Counted from the stretch's first letter, positions 44,921 through 56,100 are shown. The stretch: 64,000 bases of DNA from OLB9 sp041392785 (GCA_041392785.1 JAWKLK010000001.1:682001-746000); one strand, 5' to 3'. A program made the numbers and translations. Notes: a model not told the origin generated them from the letters alone.

Positions 44921-46069
44921 TTAATTGAAATATTCTTTCATTCTTTCAAAAAATCCTTTTTCATCCTTACCTGGATTAGGATTAAAATTATGCATATTCC
45001 TCATTTTTTCCAACATCTGAGTTTCATCAGATGTAAGGCTTTTCGGAGTCCAAATGTTTACGTTGATGAGTTGGTCTCCTTTTCCATATTGTTGTAATGA
45101 GGGAAGGCCCTTACCTTTTAGTCTGAAAATTTTTCCTGCTTGTGTTCCTGCAGGTATTTTTATTTTCACTTTGCCACCGAGTGAAGGTACCTCAACATTA
45201 TTTCCCAAGGCTGCATCCGCAAAATTTATAAATAAATCATAGATAATATTGCTTCCGTCACGACTGAATAACTCATGAGGTTTCTCTTCAATATTTATAA
45301 GTAAGTCACCTGCTGAACCACCGCCTTGTCCTGCATTTCCTTTCCCTCTCATAGATAATTGCATACCTTCTTGGACTCCAGCTGGAATTTCCAATTCTAT
45401 CAACTCTTCATCATTCACTCTTCCATCACCTCTACATGAATTACATGCAGCTGTCACCGTTTTACCCTTACCATTACACTTAGGACAAACTACTGTGGTC
45501 TGCATCTGCCCCATAAAAGTATTTTTTATCTGCCTCACATACCCCGAACCCTGACAAGTTCCGCAAGTGCTCACACTATTGCTATCTTTTGCTCCTGAAC
45601 CGCTACAAGTTTTGCAAGTAACCTGCTTTTTAACTTTGATTTTTTTTGTCACTCCTGTCTCTATTTCTTCCAGAGTAAGAGCAACTTTTATTCTAAGGTT
45701 AGAACCTTTTTGACCAGATCTAGATCTGCCACCGCCTCCAAAGAAAGCATCAAAAGGACTTCCACTTTCCCCAAATATGTCTCCAAAGTGCGAAAAGATA
45801 TCATCCATGGTCATTCCACCTCCTGAAAAACCACCGCCTCCCATATTTTCCATACCCGCATGACCATATCTGTCATATCGTGCTTTCTTATTTGCGTCAC
45901 TTAATACTTCGTACGCCTCGGCAGCTTCTTTAAATTTTTCTTCCGCAGCTTTGTCTCCAGGATTCCTATCGGGATGGTATTGCATAGCCACTTTACGGTA
46001 GGCCTTTTTTATTGTACCCTCGTCTGCATTCTTGTCAACTCCAAGTATTTCGTAAAAATCGCGTTTCAT
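44921..46069 (-). CDS. dnaJ: Chaperone DnaJ (Hsp40)
   Basis: This 382-residue type I Hsp40 has a J domain with the HPD motif (YHPDRNPGDK), a G/F-rich linker (about 76-115) and four CxxCxGxG zinc repeats (CKTCSGSG, CGTCQGSG, CPKCNGKG, CNSCRGDG). The C-terminal substrate-binding beta domains follow. It delivers unfolded proteins to DnaK and triggers ATP hydrolysis. It follows grpE by 38 bp; dnaK and hrcA are not in the window. Confidence 0.97.
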   Translation of the reverse strand: MKRDFYEILGVDKNADEGTIKKAYRKVAMQYHPDRNPGDKAAEEKFKEAAEAYEVLSDANKKARYDRYGHAGMENMGGGGFSGGGMTMDDIFSHFGDIFGESGSPFDAFFGGGGRSRSGQKGSNLRIKVALTLEEIETGVTKKIKVKKQVTCKTCSGSGAKDSNSVSTCGTCQGSGYVRQIKNTFMGQMQTTVVCPKCNGKGKTVTAACNSCRGDGRVNDEELIELEIPAGVQEGMQLSMRGKGNAGQGGGSAGDLLINIEEKPHELFSRDGSNIIYDLFINFADAALGNNVEVPSLGGKVKIKIPAGTQAGKIFRLKGKGLPSLQQYGKGDQLINVNIWTPKSLTSDETQMLEKMRNMHNFNPNPGKDEKGFFERMKEYFN

Positions 46070-46107
46070 TATTTGATTTTATATAAAAATATTTCGTAAT
46101 CGTATGA

Positions 46108-46650
46108 TTAATTGTATACGACTACTTTTGCATATCGGATGATCTTATCATTTAAGGTATATCCTGTTTCTATCGTGTCAACAATTATTCCTTTTTGACT
46201 AGGATCTGGAGCTGGTAAATCGGTTATAGCTTCATGCGCCTCAGGATCAAATGATTGGCCATTTGTTTCCATTTTCTTTAATCCTTTGTTTTCTAAGGTT
46301 GAAAATAGTTTATTGTAAACTATTTGGACACCGTCGCTAAAACTCTCTTTACCATCATCGGCACTCTTTTTAGCTCTATCAAAATCATCCAATATTGGCA
46401 AAAGTGCAGTAATTGTCTCTTGTGCCGCGGATTTCATCAATTCAAAACGTTCCTTGATAGTGCGCTTCTTGTAATTGTCAAATTCTGCAAATAATCTTAG
46501 ATATTTGTCTTTTGATTCATCAAGTTCGATTTTCAGAGTTTCTAACTCTTTTTCTAATTCCAATTTTTTGTCATCTTCGGCTTGTACAGATGCTTTAGAA
46601 CCCTTTTTATGTTGTTTCTCGGACATATATTTTAAAAAATGCTTAATCAT
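46108..46650 (-). CDS. grpE: Nucleotide exchange factor GrpE
   Basis: The 180-residue protein has a long N-terminal coiled coil (about 25-70) and the C-terminal beta wing with the family motif FDPEAHEAITDLPAPDPSQKG and GYTLNDKIIRYAKVVV. It releases ADP from DnaK. The ATG at 46626 (MSEKQHKKG) is an alternative start; the 8 extra residues of the longer form do not look conserved. It is the first gene of the grpE-dnaJ unit. Confidence 0.95.
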   Translation of the reverse strand: MIKHFLKYMSEKQHKKGSKASVQAEDDKKLELEKELETLKIELDESKDKYLRLFAEFDNYKKRTIKERFELMKSAAQETITALLPILDDFDRAKKSADDGKESFSDGVQIVYNKLFSTLENKGLKKMETNGQSFDPEAHEAITDLPAPDPSQKGIIVDTIETGYTLNDKIIRYAKVVVYN

Positions 46651-46733
46651 TTTGTTATATCAATTCGCTTTCCAGCAATCATTTTAAGTCAATTTGTCAG
46701 TCATTCTAAAAAGATAACAGTAAAAATGTCAAT

Positions 46734-47237
46734 TTAAATGGATTTTCTCAATAATGGTAGTATTTCAGCAATATCAGGGTTTACTTTTAAAATCACTCCA
46801 TTTTTATCTAAAAGTATTTTAGTGGGAATTTGCCTGATTTGATACAATTCAGGTATTGGGCTAGAAAATCTATCAAATTGTCCAATGTGATATTTCCATA
46901 ATAAATTATCCTTTTCTATGGCATTGTGCCAAGCATTCTCATTGCTTTCTATGGCAATACTTACAATCTCAAATGGTAGATCTCTTGATGTATTGTACAG
47001 TTCGACAAGTGCAGGATTCTCTTTACGACACGGCCCACACCATGATCCCCAAAAATCAAGTAATACAAACGAGCCTTTTAAATCAGACAGCTTAAATGGC
47101 GCTCCATTGATCAAGGTTGCATTAAAATCAGTGCTCATCTCCCCGCTTTTTTGGATTGGCTTACGGTAAAGATAATTAGCAATAAAACCTAATACTGCTG
47201 CAAACAACAAGATATTTAAAAATTTATTTAGCGTCAT
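46734..47237 (-). CDS. TlpA-family thiol-disulfide reductase
   Basis: This 167-residue protein has a membrane anchor (about 5-22) and a periplasmic thioredoxin fold with active site C67-GP-C70 (WGSWCGPCRKEN). The cis-proline loop RQIPTKILLDKNG and the DLKGSFVLLDFWG strand are typical of TlpA/ResA. Such proteins reduce periplasmic disulfides, for example for cytochrome maturation. It overlaps the upstream small gene by 14 bp, so the two are co-expressed. Confidence 0.88.
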   Translation of the reverse strand: MTLNKFLNILLFAAVLGFIANYLYRKPIQKSGEMSTDFNATLINGAPFKLSDLKGSFVLLDFWGSWCGPCRKENPALVELYNTSRDLPFEIVSIAIESNENAWHNAIEKDNLLWKYHIGQFDRFSSPIPELYQIRQIPTKILLDKNGVILKVNPDIAEILPLLRKSI

Positions 47238-47583
47238 GATGGTAATGTTCTTTTAATTTCTCGATTTCATTCTTTAATCGAATACATAAATTATAATCTT
47301 CTTGTTTTTCAGCTATCGCAAGCTGAACTGCTAAACTTTCTTCTGATTCCATTGTCTGTAAAATAGTGGCTTTTTCCATCTTCAAACCCACAATTTGTAG
47401 TAAAATCATCATATACATATTTTTTGGGGATAAAAAATCCATGGATTCAGGCAACTCCAAATTTTTCGGTAAAGTGGCCAACAAGATTTCAAAATCATGG
47501 GCTAACGCTTCATGCTGTGTTATTTTATTCTGGATTTCTTCCAGGGATTGCTTTGGAGATCTCTGCTCATTATCCTGATCCAT
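47224..47583 (-). CDS. Unknown small protein with UVR-like C-terminal motif
   Basis: The 119-residue, mostly helical protein has no signal peptide. Residues about 90-112 (AIAEKQEDYNLCIRLKNEIEKL) look like the UVR motif of UvrB/UvrC (a helix-turn-helix coiled coil used for protein contacts). The middle segment (FLSPKNMYMMILLQIVGLKMEK) is hydrophobic. It overlaps the TlpA-like gene by 14 bp. Function is unknown; the motif may mediate contact with another UVR helix, but this is inference. Confidence 0.6.
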   Translation of the reverse strand: MDQDNEQRSPKQSLEEIQNKITQHEALAHDFEILLATLPKNLELPESMDFLSPKNMYMMILLQIVGLKMEKATILQTMESEESLAVQLAIAEKQEDYNLCIRLKNEIEKLKEHYHHDAK

Positions 47584-47595
47584 CCAACTATAACT

Positions 47596-48429
47596 CTAGG
47601 TAGACATAAGAAGTTCAAGAGCTTCAAAAGCTTTTCCTTCTTTTATCATAGATTTGGCTTTTATATGTACTTCCACATTTTGATTCGGAATATCATAGAG
47701 CGGTATCTTTACATTGGCAAGTGCTGCTAAGGCTCCAAGATCATTACCAGATAGGATGTGGCTGCGGAGAATGTGTAATGGCAATCTGTCAAAACCCAAA
47801 GGGACATCCGTGACATTTTGGTGCAATTCTAATAAGGCATCTCCATTAACTCGTACATACCAGTTCCTACCCATCCTACCCATAAGATCCAACTTTCTAG
47901 GATCTATCCTTCCATTGTCCAAAACACTTTCTTGGATGGCAATGTGCGTGACTTCACATATGATCAAGTGTCCAGCACCTCCATGTTCGCCCAAAGTAAT
48001 GATATCTTGCACTTTGCATTCGAGATTTATAGGAGATTCTGCTACTCTCGGACATTGAACAGTTTCTGATTTTTCTGGGGTTAATCCCACTTTTTCAAAT
48101 TCACTTACCCCAGATGGAAATTCAACAGACGCTAGAGACATTTGTCGCAAGATTGCATATGGCACTACATTGACTACACATTCACCGTTTATCTCGACGT
48201 TATGCAATGTATCTTTTGTGGTATTGTCGGAAACTTTTCTATTAGATGAAAAAACCAAAATGGGTGGGTTGGATGAAAATGCATTAAAAAAGCTATAAGG
48301 TGCTAGATTATTTCGGCCATTTTCATCTTTTGTACTTACAAATGCTATTGGTCTTGGAGAAACAGCTCCTATAATATATTGATGCAAATCCTTAGTAGGG
48401 ATGATGGATGGATTGATATCGATTTTCAA
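47596..48429 (-). CDS. Flavin reductase family protein
   Basis: This 277-residue protein has the FMN-binding split-barrel of the flavin reductase (DIM6/NTAB) family: AVSPRPIAFVSTKDENGRNNLAPYSFFNAF at the front and GGAGHLIICEVTHI in the middle. Such enzymes reduce flavin with NAD(P)H or bind FMN for a partner. The C-terminal 60 residues (about 215-277) are extra and helical. It is 12 bp before the UVR-like gene on the same strand. The substrate is not known. Confidence 0.85.
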   Translation of the reverse strand: MKIDINPSIIPTKDLHQYIIGAVSPRPIAFVSTKDENGRNNLAPYSFFNAFSSNPPILVFSSNRKVSDNTTKDTLHNVEINGECVVNVVPYAILRQMSLASVEFPSGVSEFEKVGLTPEKSETVQCPRVAESPINLECKVQDIITLGEHGGAGHLIICEVTHIAIQESVLDNGRIDPRKLDLMGRMGRNWYVRVNGDALLELHQNVTDVPLGFDRLPLHILRSHILSGNDLGALAALANVKIPLYDIPNQNVEVHIKAKSMIKEGKAFEALELLMST

Positions 48430-48598
48430 ACTCTAAATTTTTAATATACAAATGCAAAATCTTCGAATACGGTAGTAATAATCAATAATAATAAATATTG
48501 TTTAAATGGAAGTGTGAAATTGTCAAATTGGACATATCTATGAAGTATTTTTCAATCTTATTCATCTGATAATGAATATTGTATCTATTAACATCTGA

Positions 48599-48646
48599 AA
48601 TTATAAGGTGACACCCAAGTATTTACCTGAATGTCACCTTATAATT
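48599..48646 (-). terminator. 15-bp inverted repeat after the M36 peptidase gene
   Basis: The 15-bp arms (AATTATAAGGTGACA and its reverse complement) are perfect, with an 18-nt loop, and begin 15 bp past the stop of the minus-strand peptidase gene. There is no strong T-run after the stem, so it may end or stabilise the transcript rather than be a classic terminator. Confidence 0.6.
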
Positions 48647-48661
48647 CGTGTACATTCCTTA

Positions 48662-51600
48662 TCAGTGTACTACTACCTTCTTAGATGTAATAAATTTACC
48701 TGTCTGAATTTTTAAAATATACATACCTTTATCAAGTCCATTGGTATTGATTCCAAAATTTCTGTTTGTTGGTGATACCGTAATCACAGAAGAAAAAACC
48801 GATTTTCCTGTCACTGATAATAGATCAATTTTTGACTCTGTAGTAAATGGTGCTGCTACTGAAATATTGAGTAAATCTCTTACAGGGTTAGGGAATACAG
48901 CTACTTTAAAAATATCATTGTCATCGTGTACAGCCGTTGATTTTTCGGGTTCAATATAATAAGAACTTTGCGCACCGCATTTTTTTGTTTCTGGCTTTCC
49001 TTCCGCTTCTATGCAAAGTCCAGTATCATACTTCACCATATTGAAAATTTCAAAGTCGTCTATATACCATCCCGGAAAGTCATCTTGTGGGGCTATAGTG
49101 GTATTACTACCAAATCTAAAGGCAATTTTAATAGTTTTACCAATATATGGAGTTAAGTCAATATATGAATCTACCCATTCTTCACCACTTTTGCCAGAAA
49201 ATGCATATAACCCTGGAATAGCCAATGTGCCATATGCAAATTGTCCAGTATAACCATTTCTAATAAACTGTTCTGGTTTCACGGGTAAAAACTCACCTCC
49301 ATCCACTGATATTTCAACGAAACCGCCATCATTGATTTGTTCAATATTGTATCTATGCCAGAATCTGAGTACTGGAATTTTATTCACATTATCTTGTGGT
49401 GAAGTGATATTGAAATCCTTAGAGATTATTCTAGAATCCATTTCTAAAGTAAGATTAAATATACTTATACTATTTGAAGGGCTTCTATAAATATCGGTAT
49501 TTGGATACCAGTATTCATTTCCCACACGAGCCTCTAGCTCCCAAGCAAGGTCAGATTCAAAATCATCTAAAGATACACTTGATGATTTATAAGAAGGATC
49601 TGTCTTTAACTCGTATGTAAATGTGAAACTTGAATCGTATAACAATTTTCCTATATTGAACTCCAAAGTTTTTCCATTTATATTTGGGCTAACCTCACCT
49701 GAATTTGCAACATAACTTAATCCTTCTGGTAAAACATCCTGAATAATAATATCCTTATCATTATTGTCTTTTGTATGATTTGTAGCCTTCACTTGAACTT
49801 TTACTATATCTCCTGCTTTACCTGTAGGATGATCCAATGTCTTAGAAACTTTCAATGCTTCAATACACTGAGGATATGTTTCAAAATTTTCAAAATTATC
49901 ATTCCTGTTTGATGTTAATCCCTGGATGGCATTATAACCTACGCCTCTTCTTGCAAAAATTTCATATAAGGTACAAAAATGCTGTCCATCATAATGCAGA
50001 TTGTCAGCTTTCAAAATGGCTTCCCTACCATATATAAAACCAGGATTACAGTTTTGCATGGCCATACCTTCCATGACAAGGAAAACAGCTTTGTAATTGC
50101 CTGATTCTGTATTCCTCCAATCAGGATCATAACCGTACATATCTATAAATTTCCAATAAATATCCCATAAAATCGAAGCCCAAATCTCTCCAAGTGGATG
50201 AGGTGCAGAGGTTCCCTTAATATCATCATATGTTTGACCGTTTATGGCCATATCTGTAGAATATGGAAATCTTCTGATGCCTTTTCCTACTACTTCTTGA
50301 CCTGCAGCAAAGGTACCTATGCCCCGAGCATCGGTCCCCAAATCATTTGGTTCTCTAGTCATAATCAATGTGAAAAAATCACTCCACCCTTCTCCCATTT
50401 GTTCGTCATTGCCTAAGCAAGTTGAGTTTCCAGAGCCTCCTGTCAATCTTGTAGAAATTCCATGACCAAATTCATGAGCAATAATTCCATTATCTAAAGC
50501 ACCATCAAAATAGTCTGCTTTTTCATTGTCCCTCTCTTGAAATGTCATTGTCACCTTCCCACCATTATTAAGAATTAACTTAATAGCATCACATTGGCTC
50601 TTTTTAAAAAACACGGATGGAATATTTACTTTATCTGCATCCAAACCTCCAGACATGTCTAGCACCTCTTCTCCATTGCCGCCATCTACTCCGACAACAT
50701 TGCAAATTACAGCTGCTATGGCTCCTGCTTGTTCTGCACGGTACACCTTTCTACTGAAATTACACAATCCGCGATCTAAGATGGCTATTTTTCCATTGAC
50801 GTTTTCGGGATTAAGTATGGTATTACAGCACTCAGTGGGATAAGTAGAACCATCCATTGTGATGATACATTCACCAGTGATAGGTGGTTCAGTTGATTTA
50901 GGATATGGATTACCGAACCGAGCAGCTCCATATTCCTTTACAAAACCTTTAATTTCATCTGGTGAGTCAATAGAAATCGCTCCAGAATCATTTGTCCAGA
51001 GGTACATCTGCATTCTTCCATTAATACCGTCTGGTGGAGTGGAGAAATTGGCATTATTGATTTTAGTATGGCTTCCATTTACGAGATCTTTATTCGTTTC
51101 ATATAATGTTATCCCATCAAATGCTTCTGCATGAACCTGATCGTCACCTCCAAATACTCCTGAATAGTTTGTCTCTTGAAAATTTCCTGCTGCTTCATCA
51201 AAACCTAATAATGCAGTGACATCATGCATCATATTGACCATATAGAATAAGTTTGTGACTGCTGCTTTGTTACTAGCACGTGGATCTTCCTTAAAATCTA
51301 ATGGAAAATCAAAATTCAATCCAGCACCTCCATCTGTATCATTTCCATCAGTAAGATTATCATCATCCTTGTCTTCATAAGCATAGACATTATTCCCTCT
51401 TGTAATGGTGTATTCAGGACCATCTACGCCGTCTATATCATGCCATCCGTATGGAGACACTTCTGGAAATTGATTGTCAGAAACTAAGGAAGAGTTTCCA
51501 TGATTAGGACTTTCTGCCGGCAATTTGAATACTCTATATGTGGCTTGTCCTTTTATTGATTCAATATTTTCATCTATCTTTTTTTCCATCCTTTGTAAAT

Positions 51601-52276
51601 GCTCCTCTGCTGAGCAATGATGGCGGGTAAAATTATCTTTGTGATGAGTGCAATAGACTGTGTAGTTTACCTTTGATACAAACTCACCCGTATTAGCGTC
51701 GATATTGTAATCCCAATGATCTGCATTATCTTTCATATCAAGTTGAAGATTCCAGACCAAAACAAGCTTTCCATCTTTTAATTCATATTTATTTTGAACT
51801 TTTATAGGTGAGTCAGTAAAATTCTCAGCTTTAAAATAAGATACCGTATTCGTTGATCTGTCTGCGATGGGTTTAAGACTATGTACTTTATAACCTAGTT
51901 GTTCTGCTGATGTAGTGACCGCTTCAGAAGCCTTTATTCTTGATTCTTTATCAACAACCAATCCCTTAGCATTGGGTATGAAATCCGATGTTAAGGCTTT
52001 GACTTCACCTTTTTTATTCAAAACGACTACCATCATAGCATTTCTGATTTCTATATCATATGCAGTCTGATTAAGATAAATATAAGTTACTCCGAGTTTT
52101 GAAGTTCGCATTGAACTGACTAAATACCCTGAAATATCTTCATCAGAAAGGCTATATTCTGTTTTGTGAGCTTTCAAATATTCTGTAGCAACTTTGAGAT
52201 GGTCCACAACCTGTGTATTTCCTATAAAATACAACTGTATTAAAATTGAGAGAAGAAAAAATTTAATTATCTTCAT
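48662..52276 (-). CDS. Secreted M36 (fungalysin-like) metallopeptidase with T9SS sorting domain
   Basis: The 1204-residue protein has a signal peptide (about 1-21), an FTP/PepSY-like propeptide (about 30-190), an M36 catalytic domain with the zinc site H601-EFG-H605, and a PA-domain insertion (about 465-570). A DUF11-like beta domain (about 830-910), a MAM-like region (about 925-1090) and a C-terminal type IX sorting domain (VFPNPVRDLLNIS start, KKVVVH end) follow. It is exported by signal peptide, then by T9SS across the outer membrane, and probably degrades environmental protein. The frame and length are normal for Bacteroidota M36. A TAGCTTTG element precedes it. Confidence 0.93.
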   Translation of the reverse strand: MKIIKFFLLSILIQLYFIGNTQVVDHLKVATEYLKAHKTEYSLSDEDISGYLVSSMRTSKLGVTYIYLNQTAYDIEIRNAMMVVVLNKKGEVKALTSDFIPNAKGLVVDKESRIKASEAVTTSAEQLGYKVHSLKPIADRSTNTVSYFKAENFTDSPIKVQNKYELKDGKLVLVWNLQLDMKDNADHWDYNIDANTGEFVSKVNYTVYCTHHKDNFTRHHCSAEEHLQRMEKKIDENIESIKGQATYRVFKLPAESPNHGNSSLVSDNQFPEVSPYGWHDIDGVDGPEYTITRGNNVYAYEDKDDDNLTDGNDTDGGAGLNFDFPLDFKEDPRASNKAAVTNLFYMVNMMHDVTALLGFDEAAGNFQETNYSGVFGGDDQVHAEAFDGITLYETNKDLVNGSHTKINNANFSTPPDGINGRMQMYLWTNDSGAISIDSPDEIKGFVKEYGAARFGNPYPKSTEPPITGECIITMDGSTYPTECCNTILNPENVNGKIAILDRGLCNFSRKVYRAEQAGAIAAVICNVVGVDGGNGEEVLDMSGGLDADKVNIPSVFFKKSQCDAIKLILNNGGKVTMTFQERDNEKADYFDGALDNGIIAHEFGHGISTRLTGGSGNSTCLGNDEQMGEGWSDFFTLIMTREPNDLGTDARGIGTFAAGQEVVGKGIRRFPYSTDMAINGQTYDDIKGTSAPHPLGEIWASILWDIYWKFIDMYGYDPDWRNTESGNYKAVFLVMEGMAMQNCNPGFIYGREAILKADNLHYDGQHFCTLYEIFARRGVGYNAIQGLTSNRNDNFENFETYPQCIEALKVSKTLDHPTGKAGDIVKVQVKATNHTKDNNDKDIIIQDVLPEGLSYVANSGEVSPNINGKTLEFNIGKLLYDSSFTFTYELKTDPSYKSSSVSLDDFESDLAWELEARVGNEYWYPNTDIYRSPSNSISIFNLTLEMDSRIISKDFNITSPQDNVNKIPVLRFWHRYNIEQINDGGFVEISVDGGEFLPVKPEQFIRNGYTGQFAYGTLAIPGLYAFSGKSGEEWVDSYIDLTPYIGKTIKIAFRFGSNTTIAPQDDFPGWYIDDFEIFNMVKYDTGLCIEAEGKPETKKCGAQSSYYIEPEKSTAVHDDNDIFKVAVFPNPVRDLLNISVAAPFTTESKIDLLSVTGKSVFSSVITVSPTNRNFGINTNGLDKGMYILKIQTGKFITSKKVVVH

Positions 52277-52321
52277 TGGCTATAAATTTAAAAAATTTTT
52301 AAAGGTGATTTGAATTCAATA

Positions 52322-52329
52322 CAAAGCTA
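52322..52329 (-). promoter_or_regulatory. Putative -7 element (TAGCTTTG) for the M36 peptidase gene
   Basis: The minus strand reads TAGCTTTG, matching TAnnTTTG, 45 nt before the ATG. A TTG lies only 11 nt upstream, outside the normal spacing. Confidence 0.4.
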
Positions 52330-52433
52330 TACATTATAAGCAAATAGTGCATAATCTAATATGAAATATTCATCAAATGATCGTCTTTTTGACTAAATAC
52401 GTTTATTTTGCGACTAAAATAGCACTTTATATC

Positions 52434-53174
52434 ATGATCGAACAAATATTTGGAAGGAATCCAGTAATGGAAGCATTACAAAATGACAATGTTTTAATTG
52501 AACGAATTTATATAAATCAAACCCTTTCAGGGGAATTTGAAAAAACCATCAGGCAGTTTGCCAAAGAAAAAGACATTGTTTTAACTCGTGTACCTGAACA
52601 AAAATTGAAGGAACTTTCAAAAAATAAAAACCATCAAGGAATCATTGCAACCATTGCTCCTATACAATATCAGGATTATACAATTGTTATGGAAACTGTG
52701 AAAAAATTAGGAAAAACTCCATTAGTAATAATTTTAGATAACATAACAGATGTAAGAAATATAGGTGCAATAGGCAGATCAGCCCACTTTTTTGGTGTCG
52801 ATATGCTTATTTTATCAGGAAATAGTACCGGAAGTGTCAATGATTTATCTATAAAAACATCATCAGGGGCACTGCTTCATTTACCTGTTTGTAAAGCCAA
52901 AAATCTGTTTACAGTTATCAGTGATTTACAATCTATGGGTTTAAAGGTAGTTTCCACATCTACGAATAATCCTATTCCTGCTTATAAATGTGAAATGGTA
53001 GAGCCCACAGCAATCATTTTCGGGTCTGAAGGAACAGGTATTCACCATAAAATATCCGATGTGGTCGATGAAAACATCCAAATACCAGCTATTAATGAGT
53101 TTGATTCACTCAATGTTTCAGTAGCTGCAGGCATAGTATTATACGAAGTTCAAAAACAGCGAGCAAATGTGTAA
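52434..53174 (+). CDS. rlmB: 23S rRNA guanosine-2'-O-methyltransferase RlmB
   Basis: The 246-residue SpoU/TrmH enzyme methylates the ribose of G2251 in 23S rRNA. The start IFGRNPVMEAL, the motif NITDVRNIGAIGRSAHFFGVD, IFGSEGTGIH and SLNVSVAAGIVLYE are the three SpoU knot motifs. The ATG at 52434 was chosen because the family begins MIEQIFGRN; an upstream ATG (52377) would add 19 non-conserved hydrophobic residues. It overlaps the next gene by 8 bp. Confidence 0.95.
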   Translation: MIEQIFGRNPVMEALQNDNVLIERIYINQTLSGEFEKTIRQFAKEKDIVLTRVPEQKLKELSKNKNHQGIIATIAPIQYQDYTIVMETVKKLGKTPLVIILDNITDVRNIGAIGRSAHFFGVDMLILSGNSTGSVNDLSIKTSSGALLHLPVCKAKNLFTVISDLQSMGLKVVSTSTNNPIPAYKCEMVEPTAIIFGSEGTGIHHKISDVVDENIQIPAINEFDSLNVSVAAGIVLYEVQKQRANV

Positions 53175-56100
53175 ATTTTTAATTAAACACGCTTATATCC
53201 TACTAGTTTTATTACAATATATTCAAGCACTTTCACAACCCAAACCTGATTTTTTGTTGAAGTATGATGCTATTTGGGTAGATTCTGTTTTCCGAACTCT
53301 TACTCTCGATCAGAAAATTGGACAGCTATTAATGCCTCGTGCAAATTATTCAGGGAAACCGCATGATATAAAACAATTGGAAGATTGGGTGACCAAATAT
53401 CATGTAGGTGGATTTGTTTTTTTTGCATCGAATCCACATGCACAAATAACTGTGACAAATCGTCTTCAAAGCTTATCTGCCGTACCACTTTTGATAGGTC
53501 AAGATTTTGAATGGGGGCTTGGAATGCGGCTAGATAGTGCGGATGTATTTCCATATTCCATGACAATAGGGGCGATGTCTGGCAATGAAAACATCATCGA
53601 AGAGATGGGAGTAGAAGTCGCAAAACAATGCCAACGCATAGGTGTACATATCAATTATGCACCTGTGGCTGATGTCAATAATAATCCGAATAATCCAGTG
53701 ATAAATTTCCGGTCATTCGGCGAAAATAGCAAAGAAGTCAGTGAGAAAAGCCTTGCTTATATGCGCGGTATGCAAAAACAAGGGATTCTCTGCACGGCAA
53801 AACATTTTCCAGGGCATGGCGATACGGATACAGACTCCCATCTAGATCTACCTCTGATTTCACATTCAAAAGATAGGCTTAAAAGCTTAGAGCTTGTTCC
53901 TTTTTCTTATCTAATAGATCATGGTCTCTCAGGTATTATGACTGCGCACTTGAATATCCCTTCACTAGAACCGAAAGCAGGTTTAGCATCCACTTTTTCA
54001 AAAAACATTATTGAAGGTGTATTGAGAAAAGAACTTGGTTTTGAAGGTTTGGTATTCACCGATGCCATGGAAATGAAGGGCGCAATAAAAAACTATCCAA
54101 ATGGAGAAGCTATGGTACAAGCGCTTCTAGCTGGAAATGATATACTTGAGACATTTGTTGATGTACCTGTAGCTATAGATGCAATAAAAAGTGCCGTTAA
54201 AACAGATAGACTTCCTTTAAAATTATTGGATCGCAAAGTTTTGAAAATTCTAAAAGCTAAGTCATTTGTGGGTTTAAGCAGGTCAAAATCCATTTCTACA
54301 GAAAATCTAATCAAAGACTTGAATACGCCCGAAGCAAAGGCAATAAATTACAAGCTGCTTTCGAAAAGTATCACATGTTTACAAAATAAACTGGGATTAT
54401 TACCATTACGTGATTTAACCCAAAAAATTGCATTTGTGACATTGGATAACCCAGATTCAAAAGCGCAAGAGACCGTATTGAAATATTCTAAAAATATAGA
54501 CATAATTGCATTAGATTCTCAAGCAAAACCAAATGAATTGGAAGAAAAGTTAACTACTATTGATACATATGATTTGATCATTTTTAATGTCTATCTTTCT
54601 AGTAATAGAGCTTATAAAAACTATGGGTTGAATGATATGAATATACCAATTATAAGTAAAATTGTAAAAAAAGAAAAGGTTATTACCACCGTTTTTGGTA
54701 ATGTATACAGTTTCGTGAAAGTCCCTGCACTATGTGAAGCAAAGACAATTTTGACCGCATATCAGAATGACGTTTATTCTGAGGATATAGCTATGCAAAT
54801 GATATTTGGCGCACTTGGAATATATGGAAAACTTCCCGTGACAATTTCAAAAACTTTGACCGTAGGTCATGGGATTAACATCCAACCGATAGGTAGATTG
54901 GCCTATGGACCTCCAGAATTAGTAAATATAAATAGCCGTACATTAGTTCAATCTATTGACTCTTTGGTGAATTTGGGTTTAGAACAACGGGCATTTCCGG
55001 GATGTGTTGTAGAAATAGCCAAAGATGGTATAGTCATTTTTGAAAAAGCCTATGGCGATCATACATATGAAAACCAAAACTATTCTCATCAAGACATTAT
55101 AAGTTATAAGTATAATTCACAAAAGGATGTTATGGATAGATTCGACAGTAATGAATCAGCATTTACATCATCAAATACTCTCAAAGTTAAACATTTCGGT
55201 ACAACAATGGATGATGTGTATGATTTAGCATCCCTTACCAAGGTATTAGCCACTACATTTGGTTTAGGAGTTTTGGCTTCCCAAAATAAGTTTTCAATAG
55301 AAGACAAACTTTCAGACTATTTGCCAGAATTACATGGAACAAATAAAGGCGATCTCACATTTAAGCAATGTTTGACACATACCGCTGGTCTAAAAGCTTG
55401 GATTCCTTTCTGGAAGACAGCAGTTGACTCCATCAGGACCGTAAATTCATATGTAGAAAATCATCCTGAATTAAAACAATACATTAATAAGACTACCATA
55501 AAACCTAGTTTTTTCAAACGGATTTTTGGTAAGAAACCTAAGATTGTATACAATTATTTGTCGACAATCAAAGAGAATCCCAAGTTATTGGATGATGTAA
55601 TAAAATTTTCAAAAACTATTTGGAGACCACATACATTTTCAGAAATTAAAAGTCCTGAATTCTCTATAAAAATTGCTGATAGTTTATTTATGAATCCGAC
55701 ATTCAGGGATACAATTGTGGCATTGATTTCAGCAAGCCCACTCAATGCAGATACATTGACTTATCCCTATAAATACAGTGATTTGCATTTTTACTATTAT
55801 CCCAAGATATTCCAGAAAATTACTGGACAGAATCAAGATGCATATATGGATTCTATATATAGTACGCTAGGAATTCAGCAATTGGGATATAATCCTGATA
55901 CATCGGAATGGTCAGTAGTGCCTACGGAAATAGACAGTCTTTTCAGAAAAACTCTAATTTCAGGAAATGTACATGATGAAGGTGCTGCATTGTTAAATGG
56001 AATTTCGGGTCATGCAGGATTATTTGGGTCAGCTAATGAAATAATGAAGGTTCTTCAAATGTTTTTACAAAATGGTAACTATGGAGGGATTCAGTATATT

